A DNA stretch of 64,000 nt from Terrihalobacillus insolitus (GCF_028416575.1 NZ_JAMQKB010000004.1:32078-96077); one strand, 5' to 3'; positions 36,899 to 45,754 are shown, counted from the first letter of the stretch. Numbers and translations: made by a program. The notes: generated from the sequence alone by a model not told the origin.

Positions 36899-37336
36899 TT
36901 AGCTTACTAAAATACTAATCTCCTTGCTTGAGCCATTGCTATCTGCTGATGCTGTTTCACTTATATTCCAGTTCATCGATAGCATTTGCTTAAGCTGGGA
37001 TTCTTGTTTTTCATTTACCTTTAAATTAGTAATCCCCTTTTCCACGACTTCGTAATCATCTATTTCTATATCAAATTTCATTTTCAATAGATTCTTTATC
37101 CCTTTAATCGTTACAAACTTAATTGCATAACCTTCTGTGATAATGTTACGAAAAGCTTCCGTATCTTGTTGTGCTAGTTTAACAAGCCTGCTAAAGTCAT
37201 ACGTTGCATTTAGCTCCGTCCAAGGTGTCACATCCCCCTTTGTCACTTGTGCAAGTATTTGTTTATCAGATATTCCCTCTATACGAAGTGTTTCGATCAT
37301 ATATGCATCCATTAAAGAAATTTTGTTTAAACTCAT
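36899..37336 (-). CDS. Hypothetical protein, 145 residues
   Basis: Soluble, no signal peptide or membrane segment, mixed alpha/beta by eye. GGAGGACAATG-type ribosome site before the ATG supports expression. The middle (AFRNIITEGYAIKFVTIKG) and the Ser-rich C-terminal tail show no motif I can name. Neighbours (ABC ATPase, coiled-coil protein) give no functional hint. Confidence 0.6.
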   Translation of the reverse strand: MSLNKISLMDAYMIETLRIEGISDKQILAQVTKGDVTPWTELNATYDFSRLVKLAQQDTEAFRNIITEGYAIKFVTIKGIKNLLKMKFDIEIDDYEVVEKGITNLKVNEKQESQLKQMLSMNWNISETASADSNGSSKEISILVS

Positions 37337-37408
37337 GTGTCATTGTCCTCCAATTTGTTACCTCTTTGTTCCTAGTATAGCATATTGATGTTTCATTGAC
37401 GCGGTGAT

Positions 37409-37467
37409 ATGGGCAAGCGAGTGAACAGATGCGTAGCATATCATTTGGTGACTTTTTGAACATCTTC
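37409..37467 (+). repeat. MITE-like element, copy 4 (right part only)
   Basis: Contains GGGCAAGCGAGTGAACAGAT, TATCATTTGGTGACTTTTTG and the right terminus GAACATC; the left end is missing, so this is a truncated relic. Confidence 0.6.
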
Positions 37468-37540
37468 TTTAAAACAGTGAGTAGGTTAATGGAATATTGT
37501 AAATGATATGCTTAGATAAAATGCAAGGAGGATAAATTTT

Positions 37541-37834
37541 ATGCCTATTCAAAACGAACACGAAATACAACAACTAGCTGAAGTTTCTCGGAAATTAGAG
37601 GATCAAGCTCGTCAAGCCAAAAATAATGCAAGTACCGAGGAAATACAGCACATTCAGCAGCAATTACGTGAGGTACAGAACCAAATTCAGCACGCGCGTG
37701 GTAAGGCGATCAATGGAAGTGGTGGTTCTAGTGAGCCATTAATTAAAGCTCAACTACGTGTGGAAGAAACTCAGCATCAAATGGAAAGGGCACTCATTAA
37801 CTTGAATGCCCAGCAAGATAACGTCCAGCCATAA
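37541..37834 (+). CDS. Small Gln-rich coiled-coil protein, hypothetical
   Basis: 97 residues, predicted almost wholly helical with heptad-like spacing (IQQLAEVSRKLEDQARQA, EIQHIQQQLREVQNQIQ). A Gly/Ser hinge (GSGGSSEP) divides two helical parts. CAAGGAGG precedes the ATG, so it is surely translated. Small soluble proteins of this sort are common in sporulating Bacillaceae; no function can be given. Confidence 0.7.
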   Translation: MPIQNEHEIQQLAEVSRKLEDQARQAKNNASTEEIQHIQQQLREVQNQIQHARGKAINGSGGSSEPLIKAQLRVEETQHQMERALINLNAQQDNVQP

Positions 37835-37865
37835 AGAAAAGAGCCTTTTCGCATATCTAAAAAAG

Positions 37866-37895
37866 GTCAGAGGGACAAAAATTTTGTCCCTCTAT
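37866..37895. terminator. Bidirectional terminator between convergent genes
   Basis: AGAGGGACAAAA and TTTTGTCCCTCT form a perfect stem between the coiled-coil gene and the leftward symporter gene. Confidence 0.8.
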
Positions 37896-37898
37896 CTT

Positions 37899-39122
37899 TC
37901 AAGCGGTTTCCAAACCTGATTCTAGATTCTCATTTTCAGATGCGTTCACAACTACAGATGCTGAAGCGTCTCCAGTAACATTCACTGCGGTCCGGAACAT
38001 ATCCATGAAACGGTCGACGCCGGCAATTAATGCAATTGTCTCTAGAGGTAAATTTAACGTAGTCAAAAGCATTGTTAGCATAACCAAGCCTGCTCCAGGT
38101 ACCCCGGCTGCTCCAATAGAACCCAATGTTGCAATCAGTAGAATCATCAACATTTGCCCAATGGATAATTGAACTCCATAAGCTTGTGCAGTAAAAAGCG
38201 CAGCAACACTTAAATAAAGTGATGTACCATCCATATTAATGGTCGCGCCTAAAGGTAAGACAAAGCTAGAAATCTTTTTGGAAACGCCCAAACTGTCTTC
38301 CGTACATTTGATCGTAACTGGTAACGTCCCCGAGCTGCTTTGCGTACTGAATGCAACAAGACTTGCAGGTGCAATGCCTTTGAAAAATTTTAATGGATTC
38401 ATTTTTCCAAGCGTTTTGACGGCTATCGAGTAGGTCACGAGTGCGTGGACGATACAAGCGATGGCAACAACCGAGACCAGCTTAATTAAAGGCAGCAACA
38501 CGGAAAGGCCATAATTCCCGATGATCGGTGCTAATAAACCGAAAACACCAATCGGAATAAGCTTCATGATAAGCCAGGTTATTTTATACATGATCTCGGC
38601 AAACCCGTCAAAGAAATGATATACGGGTTCGGCTTTTTTGCCAACCATCGTGATTCCTACACCGATGAAAATAGAGAAAAATATAATTTGCAAGATGTTG
38701 CCGCTTGATAAGCTTTCAAGCGGGTTAGTCGGGATGATGTTTAATAAAACATTTATGACACCACCTGTTTCCGTTGCTTCAGGAACTTCACCCGCAGACG
38801 AAATCGTAACTCCTGCCCCAGGGGTAAACAATAACCCTGCAATCAAACCGATACTAACGGCAATGAAGGTTGTGCCTAAATAATAAAGGATTGTTTTTCC
38901 ACCGATTCTTCCCAATGTTTCCATGCTGCCAGTGCTGGCAACCCCTACAATGAGGGAGGTAACGATTAATGGTACAATAATGAATTTAATAAGACGTAAA
39001 AAAAGATCGCCAAACGGCTGAACAATGTCAATACTAGGTCCAAACACCATTCCAGCAAGGATTGCAGCGACAAAGGCAATTAAAATTTGCGTTAGTAACC
39101 CTATTTTTCTCGTTTTCCCCAT
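37899..39122 (-). CDS. Dicarboxylate/amino acid:cation symporter (DAACS family)
   Basis: 407-residue GltP/DctP-type symporter for glutamate, aspartate or C4-dicarboxylates. STQSSSGTLPVTIKC is the serine-rich re-entrant loop, NMDGTSLYLSVAALFTAQAY the Na+/substrate motif of helix 7, and VPGAGLVMLTMLL plus DRFMDMFRTAVNVTGDA the substrate-binding helix 8 region. About eight membrane helices. GGAGGATTT precedes the ATG. Single gene. Confidence 0.9.
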   Translation of the reverse strand: MGKTRKIGLLTQILIAFVAAILAGMVFGPSIDIVQPFGDLFLRLIKFIIVPLIVTSLIVGVASTGSMETLGRIGGKTILYYLGTTFIAVSIGLIAGLLFTPGAGVTISSAGEVPEATETGGVINVLLNIIPTNPLESLSSGNILQIIFFSIFIGVGITMVGKKAEPVYHFFDGFAEIMYKITWLIMKLIPIGVFGLLAPIIGNYGLSVLLPLIKLVSVVAIACIVHALVTYSIAVKTLGKMNPLKFFKGIAPASLVAFSTQSSSGTLPVTIKCTEDSLGVSKKISSFVLPLGATINMDGTSLYLSVAALFTAQAYGVQLSIGQMLMILLIATLGSIGAAGVPGAGLVMLTMLLTTLNLPLETIALIAGVDRFMDMFRTAVNVTGDASASVVVNASENENLESGLETA

Positions 39123-39314
39123 TTCGAAATCCTCCTTTAATAATGATTATTCCTTTTGTTAAAGAAAGTAGCTTTGGAAGCAACCCCCCTTTTCTTCAGT
39201 ACTAATCGTACCACAATAATTTAAATATCGTAAATATTGCAAAAATAATTCATGTATGTTTGATAAGTATGTTTCATCATATGAAGAAAGACCTTGTATA
39301 TTGCTGAGACTTAC

Positions 39315-39352
39315 TAGTGTTCAAAAAAGTCACCAAATGAAAAGCTACACAC
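39315..39352 (-). repeat. MITE-like element relic, reversed orientation
   Basis: Read on the minus strand it shows TCATTTGGTGACTTTTTTGA and ends in CACT, matching the right end of the other copies. The left part is absent. Confidence 0.45.
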
Positions 39353-39374
39353 CTAAAATTCCCCGCCAAATACA

Positions 39375-39402
39375 AAGGGATAAGCCGATCGGCTTATCCC
39401 TT
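39375..39402 (-). terminator. Terminator of dapA
   Basis: AAGGGATAAGCCG-ATCGGCTTATCCCTT, a perfect palindromic stem directly after the dapA stop on the minus strand. Confidence 0.7.
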
Positions 39403-39406
39403 CTAA

Positions 39407-40303
39407 TCAATATCCAACTACTTCTTTTTTTGTTTCATACTGAGTGATGACACGTTCTAGAGATGCTTTTTCTGCATCATTAAGTGGTATTAGTGGCAAG
39501 CGCACACTTCCAACTGGTATGCCAATTCGGTTAAGTGCTTCTTTTACAGGAGTTGGGCTTGGAGCCGCAAATAGAGCTTTCATCATTGGGAAAATGTACT
39601 GATGAATTGCCGCAGCGTTGGCAACATCGCCTTTTCGGAAACAATGAACCATCTCCTGCATTTCATTGCCGATTACATGAGACGCAACGGAAACAATACC
39701 TGTGCCTCCAACAGCTAGTGTAGGTAAGGTCTGACTATCTTCCCCACTATACAAACTGAAATCATTTGGTGTTTTGCTGATGATTTCTGTTACTCGATCT
39801 AAATCCCCACTTGCTTCTTTAATAGAAACAATGTTTTCCATTTGTGAAAGACGGATGATCGTTTCAGGTTCCATATTAATGACACTTCGTCCTGGAATAT
39901 TATAAAGCATTATAGGAAGTGTCGTACTTTCTGCAATAGTCTGGAAATGTTGATACAAACCTTCTTGTGAAGGTTTATTATAATATGGTGTAACGAGCAT
40001 AATCGCATCGACACCTATAGCTTCCGCCTCTTTGGTAAGCTCGATGGAGGCTTTTGTATTATTCGAACCAGTTCCCGCAATGACCGGTACTCTTCCGTTC
40101 ACTTCTTGTACAACAAATCGAAATAGCTGTAGCTTTTCGTCATGTGAAAGTGTCGGGGATTCACCTGTTGTTCCTGCAATCACCAAACCGTCGGATCCGT
40201 TAGCAATTAAATAATTAACCAATCCTTTTGTTGCTACTAAATCAAGCTCTCCATTTTGATCGAATGGAGTGACCATAGCTGTTAACACTTGACCGAAATT
40301 CAT
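39407..40303 (-). CDS. dapA: 4-hydroxy-tetrahydrodipicolinate synthase
   Basis: Condenses pyruvate and aspartate semialdehyde, the first committed step to lysine and diaminopimelate. 298 residues. AGTTGESPTLSHDEK is the carboxylate-binding motif, PYYNKPSQEGLYQHF carries the catalytic Tyr, YNIPGRSV follows, and IKEASGD holds the Schiff-base Lys. The open frame runs 37 codons further upstream through a terminator hairpin; the ATG here has AGGGTGTG upstream and gives the usual N-terminus. Expression is set by the lysine riboswitch at 40415-40586. Confidence 0.93.
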   Translation of the reverse strand: MNFGQVLTAMVTPFDQNGELDLVATKGLVNYLIANGSDGLVIAGTTGESPTLSHDEKLQLFRFVVQEVNGRVPVIAGTGSNNTKASIELTKEAEAIGVDAIMLVTPYYNKPSQEGLYQHFQTIAESTTLPIMLYNIPGRSVINMEPETIIRLSQMENIVSIKEASGDLDRVTEIISKTPNDFSLYSGEDSQTLPTLAVGGTGIVSVASHVIGNEMQEMVHCFRKGDVANAAAIHQYIFPMMKALFAAPSPTPVKEALNRIGIPVGSVRLPLIPLNDAEKASLERVITQYETKKEVVGY

Positions 40304-40353
40304 TACGTCACACACCCTTTTCGTTATTTTGGTTTTTCGAAGGTGTGGAGGAC

Positions 40354-40389
40354 CAAAAAAGCAACAGCGAGAGACCGCTGTTGCTTTTA
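40354..40389 (-). terminator. Lysine-riboswitch terminator
   Basis: On the minus strand AAAAGCAACAGCG and CGCTGTTGCTTTTTT form a strong stem with a T tract, placed between the lysine aptamer and dapA. Confidence 0.9.
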
Positions 40390-40414
40390 GAACATGTATA
40401 ATCGTTCTAAGCAA

Positions 40415-40586
40415 AAGAATAGCCCCCCATATAGTTTCCTATATGACAGTCCTGAATTTATTAAATAACAGAACCAGCTTCAGGAGATGAGTCTCCATCC
40501 ACTTCGGCAAATTCCCCTTTCCTTATGTTTCTTTGGAGCTCATTCTCCTCTACATAAGTACTGATGGTTTCTGCACCTCTATTCTT
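40415..40586 (-). promoter_or_regulatory. Lysine riboswitch (L box)
   Basis: Minus-strand P1 arms AAGAATAG and CTATTCTT enclose AGAGGTGCAGAAACCATCAG, AAGGAAAGGGGAATTTGCCG, AAGCTGG, ACTGTCATATAG and GGGGGGCTA, the conserved L-box blocks in order. With the terminator at 40354, lysine should turn dapA off. Confidence 0.93.
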
Positions 40587-40796
40587 ACTTTAAAAACATT
40601 TAAAATAAGAAAGTATTCAATTATTATTTATAATGTACCAAACATAAAGCAAAAATACAAGAAGTTTTGAATGATGAAATTATATGGCGAGTATGCTTGA
40701 TCTCATTCATCTATTTTATGAAGGTACGGGTTGATCGGACAAAAAAAGTACTCGTTTAAATTGTTGTGATTTTAAACAACCTCTAAAAGACTTCCG

Positions 40797-41975
40797 TTAG
40801 AAATTCGACAACTGGTTTGACTCTAATATGTTCATCGCGTAAACAAGCATGAAAGCTAGTGCAATAGCTAAAGATAAGTATAGTATAAGAGATTTGACTT
40901 TAGTCCCTGTCGATGTTTGGTAATACGTTTTCACTCGTTCTATTTCGTTTCTAATTTCTGTTTGTTTCGTTTCATTTTTATTTATTATGCTTGTTATAAT
41001 GAAATGAAATTGAGGATCTACTTCTAATGTGCCTTCTCTCATTCTCATTTCATTTAAAATATTCTTCAATATTACTTCCTCTGCCTTGGCTTTTTTGATT
41101 TCTATCCGTTTCTTCTCTTGTAAAATTGGAAGTTTAAAGCCTGAGTTCCGTAGAAGAAATTGGTTTACTTTATCTTTACGGTCATTTAATCTCACAAACA
41201 AGACAGAGAGATGATTTCCTGGATGGTCAACATCATTTAACGCGTCTGACTCGTTTTGGACGAAAAACCGCAAGTCTTTGTTAATTTCAGTTAAAACTGT
41301 TTCTTCGTATTTCATGATTGCTATGTTTGTATGTTCTTTAAATTGTTTCCACCATGTTACTAGCCCAAAAATAAAGATTAAAATAAGAATCGGATCTGGT
41401 GAAATTAAAAGGAACGGAATCAAAATGAACAGCCCTATTAACCAAATGTTTGTGGACAGAACACTCACAATCCGTCCACCGTCGAGTGGAGAAACCGGAA
41501 ATAAGTTAAATAAATTAATAAGGGCTCCTAGTTGAACGACAAGGACCCAATATGGATCATTTGTGAACAGATAAAGAGCAATTGCTGGAAATATTGATAT
41601 TAAACCAGCTAAAGGGCCACCATAAGCTACAAAAAATTCAGTTTTTGCATGGTCTATTTTCTTAGGATCAATCCCAATTGCAGCTCCTAAAAACGGAATG
41701 AAAATAGCAGGGCTCGTCGGGATTTTTTTTATTTTGGCTGCAACAAGATGCCCCATTTCGTGGATAAATATTAAGTATACGAGCGCAATGGCAAATTTCC
41801 ACCCGTAAAATACAGCATATGCCCAAAGTGAGATAAACATCGAAGCTAAGGTAGCGAACTTTCCTATTTTTAAAATAACGAATAGCCATTTCGCTTTGGT
41901 TAGTAAGAAAGCTCCAATTACAGCAAGCCATCCCCACGGACTTTTATTTGTGTTTTGTTTAGTAGACGTTGCCAT
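40797..41975 (-). CDS. Site-2 protease family (M50) membrane metalloprotease
   Basis: 392 residues. FIHEMGHLVAAKIKK (about residue 67) is the HExxH zinc site within a membrane helix. NLFPVSPLDGGRIVSVL (about 160) provides the third ligand (the NxxPxxxxDG motif). About six hydrophobic helices form the N-terminal two thirds. A charged cytoplasmic helical region of about 130 residues follows, and a final membrane anchor ends the protein. Family members cleave membrane-bound regulators, but no anti-sigma gene lies nearby. The target is unknown. Confidence 0.85.
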   Translation of the reverse strand: MATSTKQNTNKSPWGWLAVIGAFLLTKAKWLFVILKIGKFATLASMFISLWAYAVFYGWKFAIALVYLIFIHEMGHLVAAKIKKIPTSPAIFIPFLGAAIGIDPKKIDHAKTEFFVAYGGPLAGLISIFPAIALYLFTNDPYWVLVVQLGALINLFNLFPVSPLDGGRIVSVLSTNIWLIGLFILIPFLLISPDPILILIFIFGLVTWWKQFKEHTNIAIMKYEETVLTEINKDLRFFVQNESDALNDVDHPGNHLSVLFVRLNDRKDKVNQFLLRNSGFKLPILQEKKRIEIKKAKAEEVILKNILNEMRMREGTLEVDPQFHFIITSIINKNETKQTEIRNEIERVKTYYQTSTGTKVKSLILYLSLAIALAFMLVYAMNILESNQLSNF

Positions 41976-42188
41976 GATAACTCCCCAATCAATAATCCAT
42001 TTAGTGTTACAACAATTTTAACATACACTGTCTGTTTTTAACGTCTAGTTTTTCTCCTCAATGAACATTGCGCAGTTATATTATGAATGTGGTGATTTCT
42101 GATTTTCAATTTGTTTGATACAAGCAGCTTAAAAACTTGGATAATGAATGCGTATGTAGACAAAATATCTAGTGTGGAGGTGAATCAA

Positions 42189-42341
42189 TTGAGTAAAAAT
42201 AAGAAAAATGAAAATGGTGGAATAAGCGACGAACAAGCTATAAGGAGGGGAATGCCTAGGAAATTTGATCATGAATTTGCAAATGAACCACTAACAGCAA
42301 CTGAAAAACATAATAATAAAAAAACAAAAAAACGTCAGTGA
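42189..42341 (+). CDS. Small basic hydrophilic protein (spore-protein-like)
   Basis: 50 residues from a TTG with GGAGGTG six bases upstream; the longer open frame is dropped. The protein is rich in Lys, Asn and Glu and ends NNKKTKKRQ, resembling the tails of minor small acid-soluble spore proteins. No firm family match; a spore-associated role is only a suggestion. A hairpin at 42382 follows. Confidence 0.6.
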   Translation: MSKNKKNENGGISDEQAIRRGMPRKFDHEFANEPLTATEKHNNKKTKKRQ

Positions 42342-42381
42342 TGTGTGCTTGTGAGATACTTCAAGTAGAATGAAAAGTACA

Positions 42382-42425
42382 CAAGCCATAGCATACAAAT
42401 TACCAATCTTGTATGTTATGGCTTG
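42382..42425. terminator. Hairpin between convergent small genes
   Basis: CAAGCCATAGCATACAA and TTGTATGTTATGGCTTG pair with one mismatch; T tract weak. Confidence 0.55.
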
Positions 42426-42531
42426 CTCATTACTACATAAATGACGAGAGAAAAAGGGGTACTTACCCACTTCGTCGGTTTTCTGACGATGTGAAGTGAA
42501 CCTCGTATCCCTTCAATTTTTTACAGTCTGC

Positions 42532-42918
42532 TTAAACTCTATTATTTCTTCTTGTTTTATCATTATGATCTATAGTGGTATTTCTTTTGTTAGATGAAGA
42601 CACATTTTTTCTGCGTTCAATTAATTCTTTCGATAATTCCATAAACCAAGTATGATCCCTAGTTACTAGTGCCAAATCAATTAAGGTTTCGAGCTGTTTC
42701 TCTGTGGATTTCAATGACTTCTCAATCTTTACAACGTCCTTTTTTTCTAATCGAACCGTACTTCCTATGATTTGTTCATTATCACTGACCACGACTTTTA
42801 ATTCTACTCTTGAATGATTGGATTGGAATTTTTCGAGATATCCATGTATTAATTCCCCATTCCTTGTGATTCCTTTAACCCAATCGCCGACCTCGAGCTT
42901 CAACTTATTATTATCCAT
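42532..42918 (-). CDS. IDEAL-domain protein
   Basis: 128 residues. Residues 1-65 look like a small beta domain (EVGDWVKGITRNGELIHGYL). LIDLALVTRDHTWFMELSKE, about residues 81-100, matches the IDEAL domain, a short helix-hairpin found in Bacillales regulators. The tail is Lys/Arg/Asn-rich. AAGGTGGTGCAC precedes the ATG. Function unknown. Confidence 0.68.
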   Translation of the reverse strand: MDNNKLKLEVGDWVKGITRNGELIHGYLEKFQSNHSRVELKVVVSDNEQIIGSTVRLEKKDVVKIEKSLKSTEKQLETLIDLALVTRDHTWFMELSKELIERRKNVSSSNKRNTTIDHNDKTRRNNRV

Positions 42919-42974
42919 GAATGTGCACCACCTTTTAATTTGATTGTCACCTAATTAGGCACTGTACAATTTAA

Positions 42975-43478
42975 TTAGTTACAACAGGGAGAACTCACCT
43001 TATTCTTTTTCCAATTCATTAATAAGAGCTTTACGGAATTTCCCTTTTTGATATGGGCATATAGTTCTTTCATAAGTGAGAATAGATTTTGTTTTTCATT
43101 TAAAAAAATGGAATGTTTGGACAAGCTTGTAATGATATCCGTCGCTAGTTTTACATTGCTGTACATTAACTGGCTAAAGCTTTGTTCATCAACTCGAACA
43201 TATTCGATATTTGAGAGTGCTTGTGTATAAACTTTTTTGGAATGAAAGATAGAACGATCCCCAAAAAATTCTCCTGGACCAACAACTCTAGTGATACACT
43301 TTTCCTGATTGACAAGCTGTACATACCCTGTCTTCAAATAGAAAGTAGCATTCTCAGGGTGTGCAGGGGAGTATATAATTTCATCTTTTGACAGGTGCCC
43401 TTCGATTCCGTATTCATCTATTCTAGTTGAGACTTGGTGTCCATTACCTGTTTTCACACCAAAAGAAATTGCCTTCAT
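42975..43478 (-). CDS. Cyclic-nucleotide-binding-domain protein lacking a DNA-binding domain
   Basis: 167 residues from the ATG with GGTGGGATTTTT upstream. FYLKTGYVQLVN and VVGPGEFFGDRSIF form the cNMP-binding jelly roll of the Crp/Fnr family, but the phosphate-binding Arg pattern is not evident. Normal family members have about 60 more residues with a helix-turn-helix; here the sequence ends after a short helix (LLLMNWKKNKVSSPCCN). Either a truncated regulator or a sensor-only protein. Confidence 0.7.
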   Translation of the reverse strand: MKAISFGVKTGNGHQVSTRIDEYGIEGHLSKDEIIYSPAHPENATFYLKTGYVQLVNQEKCITRVVGPGEFFGDRSIFHSKKVYTQALSNIEYVRVDEQSFSQLMYSNVKLATDIITSLSKHSIFLNEKQNLFSLMKELYAHIKKGNSVKLLLMNWKKNKVSSPCCN

Positions 43479-43585
43479 AAAAATCCCACCTTTATAAACG
43501 CACAATTATGTTCATTGAAATGAGAAGAAGTAACGTGTGCCCTACATGATCGTTCGCTATAGCGGAACTGTAATTTTTTATATTA

Positions 43586-43739
43586 GTACGTGTTCAAAAA
43601 GTCGACAAATTAGAAGCAAGCAGGTCAAGGCGGCGCTGTTTTGAGTAACGGAGCGTATGCTTTTAATACGTGAGTAACGGAAAAACAAGCCAACGAAGAG
43701 ATGCGCAGCTTATCATTTGGTGACTTTTTGAACATCCTC
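43586..43739 (+). repeat. MITE-like element, copy 5 (full 154-bp form)
   Basis: Ends GTGTTCAAAAAGTC and GACTTTTTGAACATC, flanked by the perfect 5-bp direct repeat TATTA (43581-43585, 43740-43744). The interior has two GAGTAACGG direct repeats around the small palindrome CGTAT-GCTTTTA-ATACG. It is nearly identical to copy 6 at 51112. Confidence 0.85.
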
Positions 43740-43768
43740 TATTACATTTATAACAAGCCCTTAGTCAA

Positions 43769-44194
43769 TTAAAGAGCTTGCTCTTGTTTTTGTTTTACTA
43801 AATTCATAACGTCTTCAATGTTGTATCGGCATAAAAAGTCCCCAAGGTGTTCTTCGGCATCAGAAAAAACAGAGAATAATACACTTTTCATGTTTGCCCC
43901 AACGATACAATCCGTATTTACTTCGGGACACTTGGGCTGTAATGCTCCCGCAGATGTAATCTTATAGATTTCCCAAAGATTAATTTCATTAGGATTAGAT
44001 GTAAATATAAATCCTCCACCAGTTCCTTCTTTTGATTGAATAAATCCATGTTTACGCAAAATACTTAATATTTTACGAATGCGAACAGGATGTACAGAAG
44101 CACTTTCCGCTATTGCATCACTTGATGACATACGCTCTGGTAACAGTGAAAGTAATGTTAAACTGTGAACAGCAAGGGTGAAATCACTATTCAT
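43769..44194 (-). CDS. Rrf2-family transcriptional regulator
   Basis: 141 residues. Residues about 1-65 form the winged helix (ESASVHPVRIRKILSILRKH, then the wing EGTGGGFIFTSNP). LWEIYKITS begins the dimerisation helix. The Cys pattern is KCPEVNTDC, which lacks the third Cys of NsrR/IscR clusters, so it is more like the YwnA group. An inverted repeat overlapping its promoter suggests autoregulation. GAGGGAGG precedes the ATG. Confidence 0.87.
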   Translation of the reverse strand: MNSDFTLAVHSLTLLSLLPERMSSSDAIAESASVHPVRIRKILSILRKHGFIQSKEGTGGGFIFTSNPNEINLWEIYKITSAGALQPKCPEVNTDCIVGANMKSVLFSVFSDAEEHLGDFLCRYNIEDVMNLVKQKQEQAL

Positions 44195-44292
44195 TACCCG
44201 TCCTCCCTCAATAAAGGTCCTTTTTAAGTTTTTCGAAATATTATATCGGACTAATTTTTTATACTAAATTGCTAAGAGTCAATCAACAACTA

Positions 44293-44315
44293 ACTGTAAT
44301 TTTAATAGTTACAGT
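44293..44315. promoter_or_regulatory. Inverted-repeat operator upstream of the Rrf2 gene
   Basis: ACTGTAA-N9-TTACAGT, a perfect 7-bp inverted repeat. It covers the spacer and -10 region of the regulator's promoter, fitting autorepression. Confidence 0.65.
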
Positions 44316-44327
44316 AAAATGTGTCAA
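44299..44327 (-). promoter_or_regulatory. Promoter of the Rrf2 gene
   Basis: Minus strand TTGACA, 17-bp spacer, TAAAAT, about 105 bases before the ATG. Confidence 0.6.
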
Positions 44328-44769
44328 GTACCCTATTTTTCATCATTTTAATCGTTCAAATTTATTTATATAGCTGTTGTACCAATATTGCATAGTGACG
44401 CCTATTGAAGCGTATTATCTGATATAGGGGAAAAGCTCGTTCAATGCAAATGGTAATGATTTGGTAACACGCTAACTTTGGATCAAATGTTAATTGAGTA
44501 CCTTGAAGTGGGGGGGTGACATTGGGGTCAGCCCCTTCATATGGACAGTTGTCCCCTAACTTGAAAAGTACGGTACGTTCCACATAATTTACTTTAATTT
44601 CCAATTAGGGGGGTTAAAGATAGCCTTGACCTGACTCAAATTCGTTTAAAAGGTACATTTTTTGAACACGCTCAAATAATGTTAATTTTCTTAAAATATT
44701 CATAATTTATTATTATTTTGAAAAAACATATGTTATACTAGGTGCATAATATTACTAGGAGGTTAATAG
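44328..44769. other. Intergenic stretch, no supported gene
   Basis: AT-rich. A possible relic of the MITE right end (TTTTTTGAACACGCTC) lies at 44659-44674. An extended -10 element, TGTTATACT (44731-44739), lies 31 bases before the secreted-protein start. The 80-codon minus-strand frame 44362-44604 lacks a ribosome site and any motif. Confidence 0.45.
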
Positions 44770-45465
44770 ATTATAAAAACTATTAAACATTTGTTATTTT
44801 CTGCTTTGTTGCTTTGTATTTTGTCTTTTTTAATTGTTCCAAGCGTGTCCGCTCAATCAGAAAATTCAGGAAAACAACTTTCTAAATCTTTAATCGAATC
44901 TAAAAATCCGAATAAAACATGGGATCAATTCTCTGATAGCGAAAAAAATGCTGTTAAAAATTTTGCAGAACCGGCTAAAGATAAAATCCAAGAATTACAA
45001 GAGAAAGACGTGGATAAAGGGGAATTGACCAAAGAAATTAAAAAACTACCTAAAGATTTACAAACTGCCATATATGTTTCTCTCACGGCAGTTAATGAGG
45101 AGGTTACAGATGAAATTAGCTCTATTTCAATACTAAGCAATTCATACAATGTCTCCCATATACTAACGTTTCAGGGGGTTTGGGGTAATACATTAGCTAA
45201 ATTTACTCACAATATAGTTTGGTATTCAAATGGAACATCAGTAACAAGTGGAACAACGAGTGTAATTCCTTCAACCCCTGGTTTAGGATGGTCATACGAT
45301 GGTTTAATTAGGAATGTCCAAAATACTTATTCTAGTGGATATAATTCTGATGTCCAAGGAAAATTCAGTTATGATATTTCAAGTTACAATGTACAAAATT
45401 GGTATCCAAGGTCCCAAATAGTCGGTTATCCGGATGGAAGTTATAATTACACATCTTATAATTAA
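44770..45465 (+). CDS. Secreted protein of unknown function, apparent ATT start
   Basis: No ATG, GTG or TTG fits the AGGAGG at 44757-44762 in this frame. ATT at 44770, seven bases after it, would give IIKTIKHLLFSALLLCILSF, a complete signal peptide with a Lys-Lys n-region and VPSVSA cleavage site. The first conventional codon (TTG, 44791) lies 28 bases away and removes the basic n-region. The mature part has a charged helical half (residues about 35-110) and a Ser/Asn/Tyr-rich beta-like half with several Trp. No family recognised. A two-helix membrane protein follows. Confidence 0.65.
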   Translation: MIKTIKHLLFSALLLCILSFLIVPSVSAQSENSGKQLSKSLIESKNPNKTWDQFSDSEKNAVKNFAEPAKDKIQELQEKDVDKGELTKEIKKLPKDLQTAIYVSLTAVNEEVTDEISSISILSNSYNVSHILTFQGVWGNTLAKFTHNIVWYSNGTSVTSGTTSVIPSTPGLGWSYDGLIRNVQNTYSSGYNSDVQGKFSYDISSYNVQNWYPRSQIVGYPDGSYNYTSYN

Positions 45466-45513
45466 TTAATTAATTTATTAAAACATCAGAAATACGACTG
45501 AGGGTGAACATTT

Positions 45514-45711
45514 ATGATATGGTTAATATTATTATTAATATTGTCCTTTGGTATTTTTCTTGCAATCAAAGGTAAGACAAAAGGGTATAAAGCCCTTGGT
45601 TATGTTTTAATATGCTGCACTATAATTTTTACAGTAATTGTTACATCAAGTATAGGGGTAAAAACAGATGAAAAGATTACTGACGATACCTCAATAAGGT
45701 TAGAAAACTAA
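45514..45711 (+). CDS. Small membrane protein, two helices, hypothetical
   Basis: 65 residues with two hydrophobic segments (IWLILLLILSFGIFLAI and YVLICCTIIFTVIVTSS) separated by a basic loop KGKTKGYKALG, and an acidic tail. GAGGGTGAAC precedes the ATG. It lies 48 bases after the secreted-protein gene and is probably cotranscribed. Such pairs can be bacteriocin/immunity or toxin/immunity sets, but nothing in the sequence proves it. Confidence 0.6.
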   Translation: MIWLILLLILSFGIFLAIKGKTKGYKALGYVLICCTIIFTVIVTSSIGVKTDEKITDDTSIRLEN

Positions 45712-45754
45712 AAAATTTATTTAAGAGTTTTTAAAAACATAGTTTATAGTTTAA

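Noticed and set aside
40304..40414. N-terminal extension of DapA
   Set aside because: These codons lie in the lysine-riboswitch terminator; the start after AGGGTGTG gives the normal DapA length.
40730..40786. AT-rich segment ending TTTTAAACAACCTC downstream of the lysine riboswitch
   Set aside because: Looks like a heavily decayed element end, too degraded to call as a copy.
44362..44604. 80-codon minus-strand frame in the gap between the Rrf2 gene and the secreted-protein gene
   Set aside because: Start would be TTG without a ribosome site, composition is not protein-like, and no motif is present.
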